Positions 50,463-59,387 of a stretch of DNA of 64,000 nt are shown here, one piece after another. The DNA comes from Paenibacillus sp. YN15 (GTDB lineage: Bacteria > Bacillota > Bacilli > Paenibacillales > NBRC-103111): contig NZ_QMFA01000015.1 of assembly GCF_003285005.1 (NCBI RefSeq), positions 62,001 through 126,000 on the forward strand, in the 5' to 3' direction. The notes under the pieces are model-generated. The model saw only the letters and a program-made list of their open reading frames with translations, had not been told where the DNA came from and did no database searches. Made by a program: the position numbers and the translations under genes. The number at the start of each line of letters is the position of its first letter. Positions within the stretch are counted from its first letter, which is position 1.

Positions 50463-51305
50463 TTAATAAACCGTGCCGGTATTGATCACGGGAGCCGCAG
50501 CTCTGTCCGAGACAATCGCCACCATCAGGTTATTGATCATCGCCGCCTTGCGTTCGTCATCCAGTTCAATGACGCCTTGCTCCTGAAGCTGCTTGATGGC
50601 CATCTGAACCATGCCTACCGCGCCCTCCACGATCATCTGCCGGGCGGAGATGATAGCGGCCGCCTGCTGGCGCTGCAGCATGGCGCTGGCGATTTCCGTG
50701 GAGTAGGCCAGGTGGGTGAGGCGGGCCTCAATGACCTCCACGCCGGCCGCCTTCAGGCGCTCCTGCAGCTCGCGCAGCAATTCGCCTGCAACCTCGTCGG
50801 CATTGCCCCGCAGGGAGTAGCCGGAAAGCTCGAAGTTGTCGTAGGGGTATTTGCTGGCTACATGACGCAGGGCGGTTTCGCTTTGAATTTCCACAAATTG
50901 CTCGTAGTTATCCACGTCAAACAGCGCTTTGGCACTGTCCACCACGCGGAAAACCACAACAGCGGCAATCTCGATGGGGTTGCCTTCCACATCATTGACC
51001 TTCAGCCGGGCGCTGTTGAAGTTGCGGACCCGCAGGGACACCTTCTTTCGGGCGGAGAAAGGAATGGTAATCCAAATGCCGCTGGTGCGGATGGTTCCCT
51101 TATAAGCGCCGAACAGCGTTACAACCTCCGCCTGGTTAGGCTGAACTACCGTGAACATGGTTAGGAGCACAAAGGCGGCCACTTCCAGGATAACACCCAA
51201 AATGATCCAGCCCGCCACAAAAGCGAAGATCCCGCCTCCCACCAACAGGAAAAAAAGCAACAAACCAACAAACCCGTTCCCCTTCCAAGCCGCTCTTTCT
51301 GTCAT
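50463..51305 (-). CDS. SPFH/band-7 domain protein
   Basis: A 280-residue SPFH protein. Two close membrane helices at about 11-50 are followed by the band-7 domain ([61 protein letters not shown]). A helical end follows ([28 protein letters not shown]). Such proteins form flotillin-like scaffolds and often regulate membrane proteases. ATG 51305 follows GGGAGGAAT. Operon with the Arc-like gene. Confidence 0.92.
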   Translation of the reverse strand: MTERAAWKGNGFVGLLLFFLLVGGGIFAFVAGWIILGVILEVAAFVLLTMFTVVQPNQAEVVTLFGAYKGTIRTSGIWITIPFSARKKVSLRVRNFNSARLKVNDVEGNPIEIAAVVVFRVVDSAKALFDVDNYEQFVEIQSETALRHVASKYPYDNFELSGYSLRGNADEVAGELLRELQERLKAAGVEVIEARLTHLAYSTEIASAMLQRQQAAAIISARQMIVEGAVGMVQMAIKQLQEQGVIELDDERKAAMINNLMVAIVSDRAAAPVINTGTVY

Positions 51306-51462
51306 TGAACATTCCTCCCGTTATGGTTGTTAAGTTAAATCATTTTGATATTTATATGATATCACTTTTTCTATATACTGTAAATCACCCAAATTTGACA
51401 ACGCCGGTGTCCGGTGCTATAAAAGAAGCGTAAACACACACTGCGTTCAGGAGGGATGAAAG

Positions 51463-51807
51463 ATGCAGCAAATAAAAGAGGACGCGCAATTCAGAAGCGT
51501 CATCAACGGAGCGTTGCCGGTGGTGGCTGTTTTCAAAACCACCTGGTGCAAGGACTGCCATTATATAGAGCCCTTTATGCCCGATTTGATCAAGCAATAT
51601 GAAGGCAAGCTGGATTTTGTCCACGTGGACCGGGACGATCTGCCGGATCTGTGCTCCGAGCTGAACATTCTGGGCATTCCCAGCTTTATCGTGTTCCGGC
51701 AAGGGCAGGAGATTACCCGCTTCGTCTCCAAGCTCCGGAAAAACCGGGAGGAAATTGAGGAATTCCTGGACCGGTCCCTGCAGGTTGCCGAAGCCTTGGG
51801 GAAATAA
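51463..51807 (+). CDS. Thioredoxin-like protein
   Basis: A 114-residue thioredoxin fold. The active site is FKTTWCKDCHYIEPF (CKDC, CxxC). The cis-proline is in GIPSFIVFRQG. Residue pair K-D in the motif is as in the YtpP/YdfQ-type thioredoxins of Bacillus rather than TrxA (CGPC). ATG 51463 follows CAGGAGGGATG. Cytoplasmic, no signal peptide. Confidence 0.9.
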   Translation: MQQIKEDAQFRSVINGALPVVAVFKTTWCKDCHYIEPFMPDLIKQYEGKLDFVHVDRDDLPDLCSELNILGIPSFIVFRQGQEITRFVSKLRKNREEIEEFLDRSLQVAEALGK

Positions 51808-51838
51808 CCTGCGCCGGTTGTCATGCGCCGGCATGAGC

Positions 51839-51869
51839 GCCTGTCTCCATCCTTGGAGGCGGGCTTTTT
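51839..51869 (+). terminator. Rho-independent terminator
   Basis: GCCTGTCTCC pairs with GGAGGCGGGC (two G-U pairs), then five Ts. Confidence 0.8.
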
Positions 51870-51901
51870 GGCGTATGCATATGGGCGAAGCAGAGTGAAA
51901 A

Positions 51902-51931
51902 TTGGCTTCATCCGGCAAAAGCCGATATAAT
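51902..51931 (+). promoter_or_regulatory. Promoter of the UbiD-type gene
   Basis: TTGGCT (51902-51907), 18-base spacer, perfect TATAAT (51926-51931). Confidence 0.65.
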
Positions 51932-51966
51932 ATCCCTATACATAATCAGCGGGGAGGCCCTTGTCC

Positions 51967-53727
51967 GTGGTGTTTGAGAATTTGAGACAGTTCATTGAGG
52001 TTTTGCAGAAGGAAAAGGACCTTGCCATTATTGACGCGGCCGTGGACCCCAATCTGGAGCTGGCGGAAATTCACCGCCGCGTCATTGAGGAAGGCGGGCC
52101 GGCGCTTCTTTTTACCAATGTGAAGGGCAGCGCTTTCCCGGTGGTTACCAATCTGTTCGGCACCCAGCGGCGGGTGAATCTGGCCTTCGGCACACGCCCG
52201 GAGCAGCTGATGCAGCAGGCGGTGGAGGCGATGCATACCTTGCTTCCCCCCAAGCCGGCAGCCTTGTGGAAGGAGCGCTCCCTGCTGCTGGACCTGGTCA
52301 AGGTGGGAACCCGGAACGTCAGCCAGGCGGCGGCGCCGGTGCTTCAGGTTTGCGACCGCAGGGACAAAATGTCCAAGCTGCCGGTTATCACCAGCTGGCA
52401 GGAGGACGGCGGACCTTTTGTGACCTTGCCGCTGGTATACACGGAGCATCCCGCAACCCATCAGCATAACCTGGGCATGTACCGGATGCAGGTGTTCGAC
52501 AGCGATACAACGGGGATGCACTGGCAAATCCACAAGGGCGGCGGCTTCCATTACCACGAAGCCGAGCTGCGGGGCGAGGCCCTGCCGGTAACGGTATTCC
52601 TGGGCGGCCCGCCTGCGCTGATCGCCTCGGCCATTGCGCCGCTGCCGGAGCAGCTGCCGGAGCTTCTGGTGGCCTCCCTGATCCAGGGCGGCAAGCTGAA
52701 GCTGGCGGATAACCCCTTGGGCGGCCACAAGGTAGTGGCGGAGGCGGAGTTCGCCATCTCCGGCAGAGTCGAGCCCCATGTCCGGCGGCCCGAGGGTCCT
52801 TTTGGCGACCATTACGGATATTATTCCCTGACGCATGATTTTCCGGTGTTTAACATAAACCATATTTGGCACCGCAAGGACGCGATTTACCCTGCTACCG
52901 TGGTGGGCAAGCCCCGGCAGGAGGATTATTATCTGGGCGAATTCCTCCAGCGGCTGCTGTCTCCGGCTTTTCCTATGGCTATGCCGGGGGTCAAGGAGCT
53001 GTGGACCTACGCGGAAACGGGCTTTCACGCCCTGGCCGCTGCGGTGGTCCGGGAGAGCTACCGCCGGGAAGCGCTGGCCTCCGCCTTCGCCATTTTCGGC
53101 CAGGGCCAGCTGACCCTCACCAAGTTCCTGATTGTTACCGACCGGCCGGTGGAGCTGGAGCGGATTGATGTGCTTCTGGAGACGGTGCTGGAGCGGTTTA
53201 ACCCCGTTACCGATCTGTTGATTTTCAACCATACCTCCCATGATACCCTGGATTATACGGGAGGACGGCTGAACCACGGCAGCAAGGCGCTGCTTCTGGG
53301 CGTGGGAGAGCCTGTCCGCTCCCTGCCGGGGGCATATGACGGAGGCGTTATCCCCGGAATCCGGGATGCCAAGGCGTATTGCAAAGGCTGCCTGCTGGTT
53401 TCCGGCGCCTCCTTCAGCGAGGACCCGGAGCTGGCCGCCCGGCTGGCCGAAACCGCTTCGGACCAGTTGGCCCGCTGGCCCCTGGTGATCCTGGCGGATG
53501 ACACCTCCATTGTCGCCAACCAGACCGCCTTCCTGTGGACCGTATTCACCCGCTTTAATCCGGCCACGGATATTCATGCCAAGACCCGGGTGGAGATGAA
53601 CCATATCGCCTACCGCCTGCCCCTTGTCATCGATGCCCGGATGAAGCCGGGGTATCCGGACGAGGTGATTCCCCGGGAGGATATTGTGAAGCTGGTGGAC
53701 AGCCGCTGGAGCGAATATTTCAAATAG
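51967..53727 (+). CDS. UbiD family decarboxylase, probable menaquinone (futalosine-pathway) decarboxylase
   Basis: A 586-residue UbiD-family enzyme, which uses prenylated flavin. Family marks are GGPALLFTNVKG, NLFGTQRRVNLAFG, MYRMQVFDSDTTGMHWQIHKGGG, the PEGPFGDHYGYYSL block with E-x-x-R-type residues, and a C-terminal MKPGYPDEVIP. A length near 590 and the presence of mqnE at 57160 favour the menaquinone decarboxylase of the futalosine route (MqnL-like) over an aromatic-acid enzyme. GTG 51967 is nine bases after GGGGAGG; TTG 51961 is too close. A separate flavin prenyltransferase is expected elsewhere. Confidence 0.87.
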   Translation: MVFENLRQFIEVLQKEKDLAIIDAAVDPNLELAEIHRRVIEEGGPALLFTNVKGSAFPVVTNLFGTQRRVNLAFGTRPEQLMQQAVEAMHTLLPPKPAALWKERSLLLDLVKVGTRNVSQAAAPVLQVCDRRDKMSKLPVITSWQEDGGPFVTLPLVYTEHPATHQHNLGMYRMQVFDSDTTGMHWQIHKGGGFHYHEAELRGEALPVTVFLGGPPALIASAIAPLPEQLPELLVASLIQGGKLKLADNPLGGHKVVAEAEFAISGRVEPHVRRPEGPFGDHYGYYSLTHDFPVFNINHIWHRKDAIYPATVVGKPRQEDYYLGEFLQRLLSPAFPMAMPGVKELWTYAETGFHALAAAVVRESYRREALASAFAIFGQGQLTLTKFLIVTDRPVELERIDVLLETVLERFNPVTDLLIFNHTSHDTLDYTGGRLNHGSKALLLGVGEPVRSLPGAYDGGVIPGIRDAKAYCKGCLLVSGASFSEDPELAARLAETASDQLARWPLVILADDTSIVANQTAFLWTVFTRFNPATDIHAKTRVEMNHIAYRLPLVIDARMKPGYPDEVIPREDIVKLVDSRWSEYFK

Positions 53728-53766
53728 CATTTTCACAACTACAGCACCGGGAAGGAGATCGGGCCT

Positions 53767-54489
53767 TTGCTTCGAGAACTGCTGAACGCTGCCCCGCGGT
53801 CTGAACAGGGCGACATGCAAAAGGCGCTGCGCGCGCTGGAGCTGTATCTGGAGAAGCTGGGAAGGGTGGGTCCGGGAGGCCGCGCCTCCCAAAGCCGCAA
53901 CGGGGAGGAGATTCCCCGGCTGGAGCTGTGGACCCGGGGATTTGCCGATGCGCTGGACGAGCTGGAGGAGAGCAAATTCTGCGCCGAAACCTTCGGCCGC
54001 GGCATCGAGGCTTCATTCGTGGAGGATATGTCCCCGGAGGAACGGCTGAAATACCGCCGCTATTTGTATTTTTACAAAAATGCGTTTATCCGTGTGTTCT
54101 CCATTCTGGACAAGCTGGGGTATTTTCTGGACGAGCTGTACGGGCTCGGCACAGGCAGGGTGAAGGCCAGATTCTCCTATTTCACCGTGCTGCGCCAGAT
54201 GCATGACAAAAAGGTGCAGGCCCCGCTGGAGGAGCGTCTTTACGAGCTGAAGCAGCGGTATCAGGAGCCGCTGAAGCGGCTGCGCAGCCAGCGCAATATG
54301 GAAATCCACCTGCTGAACGCGGAGATGGTGGATGATATGCTCCGGGTCAAACGCCAGACCCATGCCGACGGCAGGCAGAAGGTGGAGAATGTGCTGCAGA
54401 ACCTGTCCGACCTGGCGTTAAGCTTCGAGATGGTTTGCCGCACCATTGTGATCGTATTCAATCACGCCAAAGGCTCCGTCCGCACGTAA
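53767..54489 (+). CDS. Cthe_2314-like HEPN-domain protein
   Basis: A 240-residue, almost all-helical protein. The C-terminal half resembles Cthe_2314-type HEPN domains: FYKNAFIRVFSILDKLGYFLDELYGLG, then RLRSQRNMEIHLLNAEM. The R-N-M-E-I-H stretch fits the R-x4-6-H motif of HEPN ribonucleases. TTG 53767 lies nine bases after AAGGAG; the frame has no better start. It follows the UbiD-type gene by 39 bases. No partner nucleotidyltransferase is nearby, so a toxin role is only a possibility. Confidence 0.7.
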   Translation: MLRELLNAAPRSEQGDMQKALRALELYLEKLGRVGPGGRASQSRNGEEIPRLELWTRGFADALDELEESKFCAETFGRGIEASFVEDMSPEERLKYRRYLYFYKNAFIRVFSILDKLGYFLDELYGLGTGRVKARFSYFTVLRQMHDKKVQAPLEERLYELKQRYQEPLKRLRSQRNMEIHLLNAEMVDDMLRVKRQTHADGRQKVENVLQNLSDLALSFEMVCRTIVIVFNHAKGSVRT

Positions 54490-54520
54490 GTCCATTCCCG
54501 TAAACACCGTGTGAGTATAA

Positions 54521-54561
54521 AAAAACCGTTCTCCGAACGCAATGCATTCGGGAACGGTTTT
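54521..54561. terminator. Bidirectional terminator
   Basis: AAAACCGTTC-CCGAA pairs with TTCGG-GAACGGTTTT between the HEPN gene and the convergent NifU-like gene. Confidence 0.88.
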
Positions 54562-54575
54562 TGTTTGCGTATCAA

Positions 54576-54821
54576 TTAGAATACCTGTACAACTTCCTTG
54601 ATGCCGTCAACCTCTTCCATCAGGGCGCGTTCAATGCCGGCCTTCAAGGTGATGGTGGAGCTAGGGCAGCTTCCGCATGCGCCCATCAATCTCAGCTTCA
54701 CGATGCCGTCCTCTACGTCCACAAGCTCGACGTCTCCGCCGTCCCGCTGCAGGAAGGGGCGAAGCTTATCCAGAACTTCCAGTACCTCATCATAGGCTAC
54801 TACTTCTTGGTTCTCGCTCAT
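54576..54821 (-). CDS. NifU C-terminal-domain Fe-S scaffold (YutI-like)
   Basis: An 81-residue NifU-type domain: [40 protein letters not shown]. The CGSC (CxxC) holds a [4Fe-4S] cluster for delivery to target proteins. ATG 54821 is nine bases after AAAGGAG; TTG 54830 would touch the site. In B. subtilis the yutI, yuzB and yutJ genes are close; the same three occur here together. Confidence 0.92.
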   Translation of the reverse strand: MSENQEVVAYDEVLEVLDKLRPFLQRDGGDVELVDVEDGIVKLRLMGACGSCPSSTITLKAGIERALMEEVDGIKEVVQVF

Positions 54822-54908
54822 TTGCTTCAACTCCTTTCTTTCCCTTATTATATTACAAGCAACGTAAAAGTAAAAACAAACACGTGAAAAGCGACGGAAA
54901 GGACGGTC

Positions 54909-55148
54909 ATGATGAGACCTCTGATTGAATTCTGCTCAAGCAATATGCATCATGGCACCGCGCAGGTGATGAAGCTGCTCGAAGCCAATCCGGACTATGA
55001 TGTGCTGGAATACGGCTGTCTGGGCAATTGCGGCGAATGCTATGCAGGGCCTTACGCGCTGTTGGACGGCCAGTTCATCGGGGCCGAAACGGCGGCGGAG
55101 CTGCTTGCCCGTCTGGAGGAAGCCATTGCGGCCCTCTATCCGAAATGA
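54909..55148 (+). CDS. yuzB: YuzB family protein (DUF1450)
   Basis: A 79-residue protein matching Yuz[23 protein letters not shown], then [23 protein letters not shown]. The C-x7-ish early cysteine and GCLGNCGEC resemble thioredoxin-like ferredoxin ligands, so cluster binding is possible. Two adjacent ATG codons (54909, 54912) follow AAAGGACGG. It lies divergent from the NifU-like gene and its end overlaps the convergent YutJ gene by 13 bases. Confidence 0.85.
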   Translation: MMRPLIEFCSSNMHHGTAQVMKLLEANPDYDVLEYGCLGNCGECYAGPYALLDGQFIGAETAAELLARLEEAIAALYPK

Positions 55149-56200
55149 TGCCGCGATTTCCACAGCACCCCGCTTTTTAACGTCCGCGGCACCTTGCCCA
55201 CAACTACCGTGCTGTCGCCCATGAGGGCGAAGCCGCTTTTTTTGCCCAGAGAGCCAAGCGTTCCCCGGAGTCTCAAGGGGCTGATGGCGGGTGTAACCCC
55301 GTCCCAGACAGCCCTTATCACGGTTGCGATTTGCTTGCCCTGGATAATGGCCGCCTGTGCGCTGGGGGAAAAGACCAGGCTGGCGCAGTCGCCCACTACG
55401 AACACCTCGGGAAATTGGGGAATCCGGTGATAGCTGTCCAGGCGGATGCGTCCCGTCTCATCCTTGTTTACCTCCAGGGCCTGAACGGGATGTGCAGGCT
55501 GAATCCCTCCTGTCCAAACGGTGGCCTCCGAACGGAGAGTTTTGCCGCCCTCCAGAATCTCCGTCTCCCGGATTTCCTCCAGCTCCACCTGGGAACGGAT
55601 TTCCACATCATGCTCCAGAAACCATTCATGGACGAACAACCGCAGCTTCTCCGGGAATGCGGCCAGAATCCCGCCGCCCCGGTCAAGAATCCGGATATGG
55701 AGATCGGGACGGCACTCCCTAAGCTCCGAGGCCGTCTCTATACCGCTTAAGCCCCCGCCGATAATGGTGACATGTCCATATGGGCGGACCTCCTGAAGGG
55801 CCACATAGGTCCGTCTGGCGGCTCCCAGCGTCTGCAGGCTGTGGGTAAACTCCGCTGCGCCGGGAATGCCGTAATACTGGTCCACGCACCCCAAGCCGAT
55901 CACCAGCCAATCATAGGAAATGGGGTCCTGGTCCTGAAGATAGACAAGCCGCTCCTTCAGGCTGATTTCCGTCACTTCCCCGAAAAACAGAATGAGGTGG
56001 GGGTGGACGGGAAATGCCACATGAAGCCGATGCTCAGCCGCTGAACCGGCAGCCAAGGCATAATATTCCGTCTTCAGCCCCTGATACGGCATCCGGTCCA
56101 CCAGATAAATCACCGTGTCCGGCGGCAAATCCTTCTCCAGCAGCTGGCGGACAATCGCCATCCCGCCGTAGCCGCCCCCAAGTATAACCAGCTTCTTCAT
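55136..56200 (-). CDS. NADH dehydrogenase-like flavoprotein, YutJ-like
   Basis: A 354-residue FAD/NAD-binding oxidoreductase of the type II NADH dehydrogenase family. The FAD fold is KKLVILGGGYGGMAIVRQLLE; the NAD fold VTIIGGGLSGIETASELRE; and EVFVVGDCASLV is the second FAD motif. ATG 56200 is chosen; a GTG at 56209 sits on the ribosome site. The membrane-binding end of true NDH-2 is weak, as in YutJ. Its end overlaps yuzB by 13 bases, a linkage shared with Bacillus. Confidence 0.88.
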   Translation of the reverse strand: MKKLVILGGGYGGMAIVRQLLEKDLPPDTVIYLVDRMPYQGLKTEYYALAAGSAAEHRLHVAFPVHPHLILFFGEVTEISLKERLVYLQDQDPISYDWLVIGLGCVDQYYGIPGAAEFTHSLQTLGAARRTYVALQEVRPYGHVTIIGGGLSGIETASELRECRPDLHIRILDRGGGILAAFPEKLRLFVHEWFLEHDVEIRSQVELEEIRETEILEGGKTLRSEATVWTGGIQPAHPVQALEVNKDETGRIRLDSYHRIPQFPEVFVVGDCASLVFSPSAQAAIIQGKQIATVIRAVWDGVTPAISPLRLRGTLGSLGKKSGFALMGDSTVVVGKVPRTLKSGVLWKSRHHFG

Positions 56201-56236
56201 GGTTCCCACCCCTCTCTCGTTTTACGTTTCCGCTCC

Positions 56237-57139
56237 TCAGCGTTCCTGCCAATTGAATGGCGTCCGGCCCAATATACGGTCCGGATTGGTGGCTGTATTC
56301 CCGATCCAGAAGGTAAAGTGCAAATGGGGGCCGGTGGAAAAGCCCGTGCTGCCCACTTCGCCGATTTTATCCCCGGCTTTGACCTTGTCTCCCGCTTTGA
56401 CATGGAGCTTGGACATATGGGCATATTGGGAGAATAAATTCATGCCATGATCCAAATAGATGGAGTTGCCTGTCAGGTACAATTCCTCCGCCAGCACCAC
56501 TATGCCGTCGTTGGCCGCCAGCACCGGCGTTCCGGTAGGGGCCGCCAGGTCGATGGCCCGGTGGATGCTGTTGAATACCCCGTTGACGTAGCGGGTATAC
56601 CCGTAGGGGGTAGTAAGCCTGCCTTTAACCGGCGTAACAAAAGGCTCCTTGAATAGAACCTCGGGGACGGACTTGCTGCGGGCCAGATCGATTTTCTTCT
56701 GGTCGGCATTGATCCGCTCCGTATTCTGCCACATGCTTTCCTGTTCCTTGGTTACTGTCAGCCGGTCCGTATCGAAGGACTTGGCCTTGACCGTCACCTT
56801 GGCCTCCTGGGCGGCTCCCCCTATGGTATAGGTACCCGGTTTGAGATCGGTTGGAACCGGAAGCAGGGCATAGTAGCCGTTGCCCAGCTCTGTCAGGGGA
56901 TACGTCTGGTTCCTCCAGAGCAGCTCTCCGCCTGCTTCCGTCCTGACCATCACCGCGTCGCCCTGGAAAACGGCGGGAGGAATAACCGCAACCGGCTCCG
57001 CCATGGCCTGCATGGCCGCTTCCTCCCCGCTGTAATAGGAGGCCTCCAGGCGGTAAGCCTGCTCCAGGGCGGCAGCCTGGGCGTCAGCGGCGGAGCCCAG
57101 AGATTGAATCGCAATCCATAGCGCAATCAGCCATTCCAT
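56237..57139 (-). CDS. M23 family metallopeptidase (LytM-type)
   Basis: A 300-residue secreted protein. The N-terminus MEWLIALWIAIQSLGSAADAQA is a signal peptide. A central beta-rich region precedes the M23 domain at about 170-300: HRAIDLAAPTGTPV with the H-x3-D zinc site, YAHMSKLHVKAGD and GPHLHF with the HxH. It should cut peptidoglycan cross-bridges outside the cell. It is 20 bases from mqnE and oriented alike, perhaps co-transcribed. Confidence 0.92.
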   Translation of the reverse strand: MEWLIALWIAIQSLGSAADAQAAALEQAYRLEASYYSGEEAAMQAMAEPVAVIPPAVFQGDAVMVRTEAGGELLWRNQTYPLTELGNGYYALLPVPTDLKPGTYTIGGAAQEAKVTVKAKSFDTDRLTVTKEQESMWQNTERINADQKKIDLARSKSVPEVLFKEPFVTPVKGRLTTPYGYTRYVNGVFNSIHRAIDLAAPTGTPVLAANDGIVVLAEELYLTGNSIYLDHGMNLFSQYAHMSKLHVKAGDKVKAGDKIGEVGSTGFSTGPHLHFTFWIGNTATNPDRILGRTPFNWQER

Positions 57140-57159
57140 AGGGGCTGCAATCTCCCTTG

Positions 57160-58260
57160 TTAATAGGTTTCGATGACGTTGTAGAAGGTATCCCGCTCCA
57201 CCGGGATTTTGCCTGCGCCCTTCACCAGCCAGATCAGCTCATCCCGGGTCAATCCCGCAGGGGTAAGGGCTCCGGCGGAATGGCTGATCCGCTCCCGCAC
57301 CAGTGTGCCGTGGACATCGGAGGCTCCGAAGCTCAACGCCAACTGGGTCAGCTGGGTGCCGATATTGATAAAATAGGCCTTGATGTGGGGGAAATTATCC
57401 ACCATCAGGCGGGAAATGGCGATGGTCTTCAAATCGTCGAAGGCCGAGGTGCGCCGTTTGATGCCTGCTTGCTGGCTGATGGGCTGGACGGCCAGAGGAA
57501 TGAAGACCATAAAGCCGTTGGTCTCATCCTGCAGCTCCCGGAGCAGGATCATATGCTCCAGCCGCTGCTGCAGGGACTCGATGGAGCCATACAGCATGGT
57601 GGCATGGGTTTTGTAGCCCATCTGGTGGGCGGTCCGGTGGACGGTAAGCCATTCCTCCATGTTGGCCTTTTCCACCCGCATCTTCTGGCGGTAATGGTCG
57701 GAAAGAATCTCCGCCCCGCCGCCGGGCATGGTATCCAGCCCCGCTTCCCGCAGCTCCTCCAGCACCTGGCGGTAAGAAAGCCCGCTGATCCGCGAGAAGA
57801 AATCAATCTCCGCCGCGGTATACGCCTTGATGGCCACATGCGGATATTTATCCTTCAATGCGCGGATGCAGTCTTTGTAGTATTGAAAGGAAACCTTGTC
57901 ATTATGCCCGCCGGTAATGTGGAACTCCCGGACCCCCGGCGTAATATGCTGCTCCACGTAGCGGATCATCTCTTCGCCGGTATGGGTAAAGGCCCCTTCC
58001 TGGCCCTCGTCCTTGCGGTAATTGCAGAAGGCGCAGTGGGCTTCGCATACATTGGTGAAATACAGAGTCATATTTTCAATAAAATATACGTTCTTGCCGT
58101 TCTTCCGCAGGTTGACTTCATTGGCCAGTTGGCCGATGGTCAGGAGATCGTCGGATTGGTACAAAAACAGTCCGTCCTCCAGTGTCAGCCGTTCTTGATG
58201 ATGCACCTTCTCTGCGATTTCTGCCATGCGCGTGTCAGACGTGGGGATGATGATACTCAT
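57160..58260 (-). CDS. mqnE: Aminofutalosine synthase MqnE (radical SAM)
   Basis: A 366-residue radical-SAM enzyme. The cluster motif is CEAHCAFC (CxxxCxxC) near residue 73 in YFTNVCEAHCAFCNY. REFHITGGHNDKVSF, TAAEIDFF, MPGGGAEIL and GSIESLQQRLEHM are family-specific. MqnE joins a chorismate-derived vinyl ether to SAM-derived adenosine to make aminofutalosine, the second step of the alternative menaquinone pathway. ATG 58260 follows GGAGGGGTCG. The UbiD-type decarboxylase 3.4 kb away supports this pathway. Confidence 0.95.
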   Translation of the reverse strand: MSIIIPTSDTRMAEIAEKVHHQERLTLEDGLFLYQSDDLLTIGQLANEVNLRKNGKNVYFIENMTLYFTNVCEAHCAFCNYRKDEGQEGAFTHTGEEMIRYVEQHITPGVREFHITGGHNDKVSFQYYKDCIRALKDKYPHVAIKAYTAAEIDFFSRISGLSYRQVLEELREAGLDTMPGGGAEILSDHYRQKMRVEKANMEEWLTVHRTAHQMGYKTHATMLYGSIESLQQRLEHMILLRELQDETNGFMVFIPLAVQPISQQAGIKRRTSAFDDLKTIAISRLMVDNFPHIKAYFINIGTQLTQLALSFGASDVHGTLVRERISHSAGALTPAGLTRDELIWLVKGAGKIPVERDTFYNVIETY

Positions 58261-58431
58261 AGCGCGACCCCTCCGATAGTTTGTTGAAATGAATGGAATG
58301 ACTTGTCATAAAAAATTCAAATTTATCTTTTCATTATAAACTTCCCTATAAGAAGGGGCAATACGAAATTGGCAAGGAACGAATCTCCCAATGAGGGAAT
58401 TTCTGCAAATGAGTCGAATGGAATATTTCCT

Positions 58432-58459
58432 TTGCGCTTTTCTTCCTGTATACTATACT
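58432..58459 (+). promoter_or_regulatory. Candidate promoter of the Spo0E-like gene
   Basis: TTGCGC (58432-58437), 16-base spacer, TATACT (58454-58459). Two copies of GAGTCGAAT, near 58411 and 58496, flank it; the core GTCGAA resembles a Spo0A box (TGTCGAA) with one base off. Confidence 0.45.
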
Positions 58460-58544
58460 CTTGTGTGAACTTTTAGGTGAACTTGTGGCGGATTGAGTCG
58501 AATCATATAGAAATGCGATAGAGCATAGGGAGTATGGATGATCA

Positions 58545-58757
58545 ATGATAAGCGTGGAATGTCCGAATGCGGAAAAAGGTATTCAGTCGGAAATTGAGTC
58601 CGCCCGTGCCCAAATGAACCGTCTTGCCGACGAATTGGGCGTGCGGCACCCTGCAGTGGTGCGGGCCAGCCAAATGCTGGACGAGCTGCTGCTGCAATAT
58701 TATGCCCTGACGACCGGGGGCATGCGAATCAAACGGTCCCTGGGCCGCGGGTTTTAG
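58545..58757 (+). CDS. Spo0E family aspartyl-phosphate phosphatase
   Basis: A 70-residue protein of two helices in the Spo0E family. The signature SQMLDELLLQYY (S-Q-x-L-D) holds the catalytic aspartate; the first helix is IQSEIESARAQMNRLADELG. Spo0E-type proteins remove the phosphate from Spo0A and delay sporulation. ATG 58545 lies after GGGAGTATGGATG. With Sda 2 kb away this gives two brakes on the sporulation phosphorelay in one stretch. Confidence 0.87.
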   Translation: MISVECPNAEKGIQSEIESARAQMNRLADELGVRHPAVVRASQMLDELLLQYYALTTGGMRIKRSLGRGF

Positions 58758-58842
58758 GGGCTTCCTTGCGGTTCGCCTTGTGGGCCTCCCCTTCTTAAGG
58801 GTATACTGGGGTTAAAGGCGACAATCACAGGAGGGATCGACC

Positions 58843-59202
58843 ATGATTCAAATCAGCGACTCGGCTGCCGGCCGCATTAAGGAATTGCTGGAGGCGGAGG
58901 ATACGCCGAACCTGTTCCTCCGGCTTGGCGTGCGTCCCGGCGGATGCAGCGGCTTCTCGTATTCCATGGGCTTCGATGATGAAGAGCATCCCGAGGACCA
59001 GGTATTGACCGTAAACGGCCTCAAGGTCGTAGTGGAAGAAAGCAGCGCCCGTTATCTGAACGGGGTAGAGATTGACTTTAAGGAAGAAGGACTAAGCGGG
59101 GGCTTCACCATCGATAACCCCAATGCGGTAGCCTCCTGCGGCTGCGGCAGCTCCTTCAAGATGAAGGACGAAGAGGGCGTTGTGGAGAACTGCGATCACT
59201 GA
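58843..59202 (+). CDS. IscA/SufA/HesB-type Fe-S carrier
   Basis: A 119-residue A-type carrier. FLRLGVRPGGCSGFSYSMGFD has the first conserved cysteine; the late SCGCGSSF supplies the C-G-C pair, and the three bind an Fe-S cluster or iron. ATG 58843 follows CAGGAGGGATCG. Shared neighbourhood with NifU-like and YuzB/YutJ genes suggests a cluster-maturation region (YutM-like in Bacillus). The C-terminal acidic tail is longer than in E. coli IscA. Confidence 0.92.
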   Translation: MIQISDSAAGRIKELLEAEDTPNLFLRLGVRPGGCSGFSYSMGFDDEEHPEDQVLTVNGLKVVVEESSARYLNGVEIDFKEEGLSGGFTIDNPNAVASCGCGSSFKMKDEEGVVENCDH

Positions 59203-59293
59203 TTGCAGCCCAGCTTATTCAAACCTCCGTTGAGGCAGACCCATTGCGGTCGCTTTGGCGGGGGTTTTGTTGCTTTTCCGGAAAGCCTTGTCT

Positions 59294-59321
59294 TTGAACA
59301 GGCCCGATAATCTGATAGAAT
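59294..59321 (+). promoter_or_regulatory. Candidate promoter of the PLD-like gene
   Basis: TTGAAC (59294-59299), 16-base spacer, TAGAAT (59316-59321). Confidence 0.5.
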
Positions 59322-59387
59322 AAAGCATAGCTCCTAGAATCGGCAGAAGCATTCCATAGATGAGACCGTGGGAGGGATAAACGCAAA

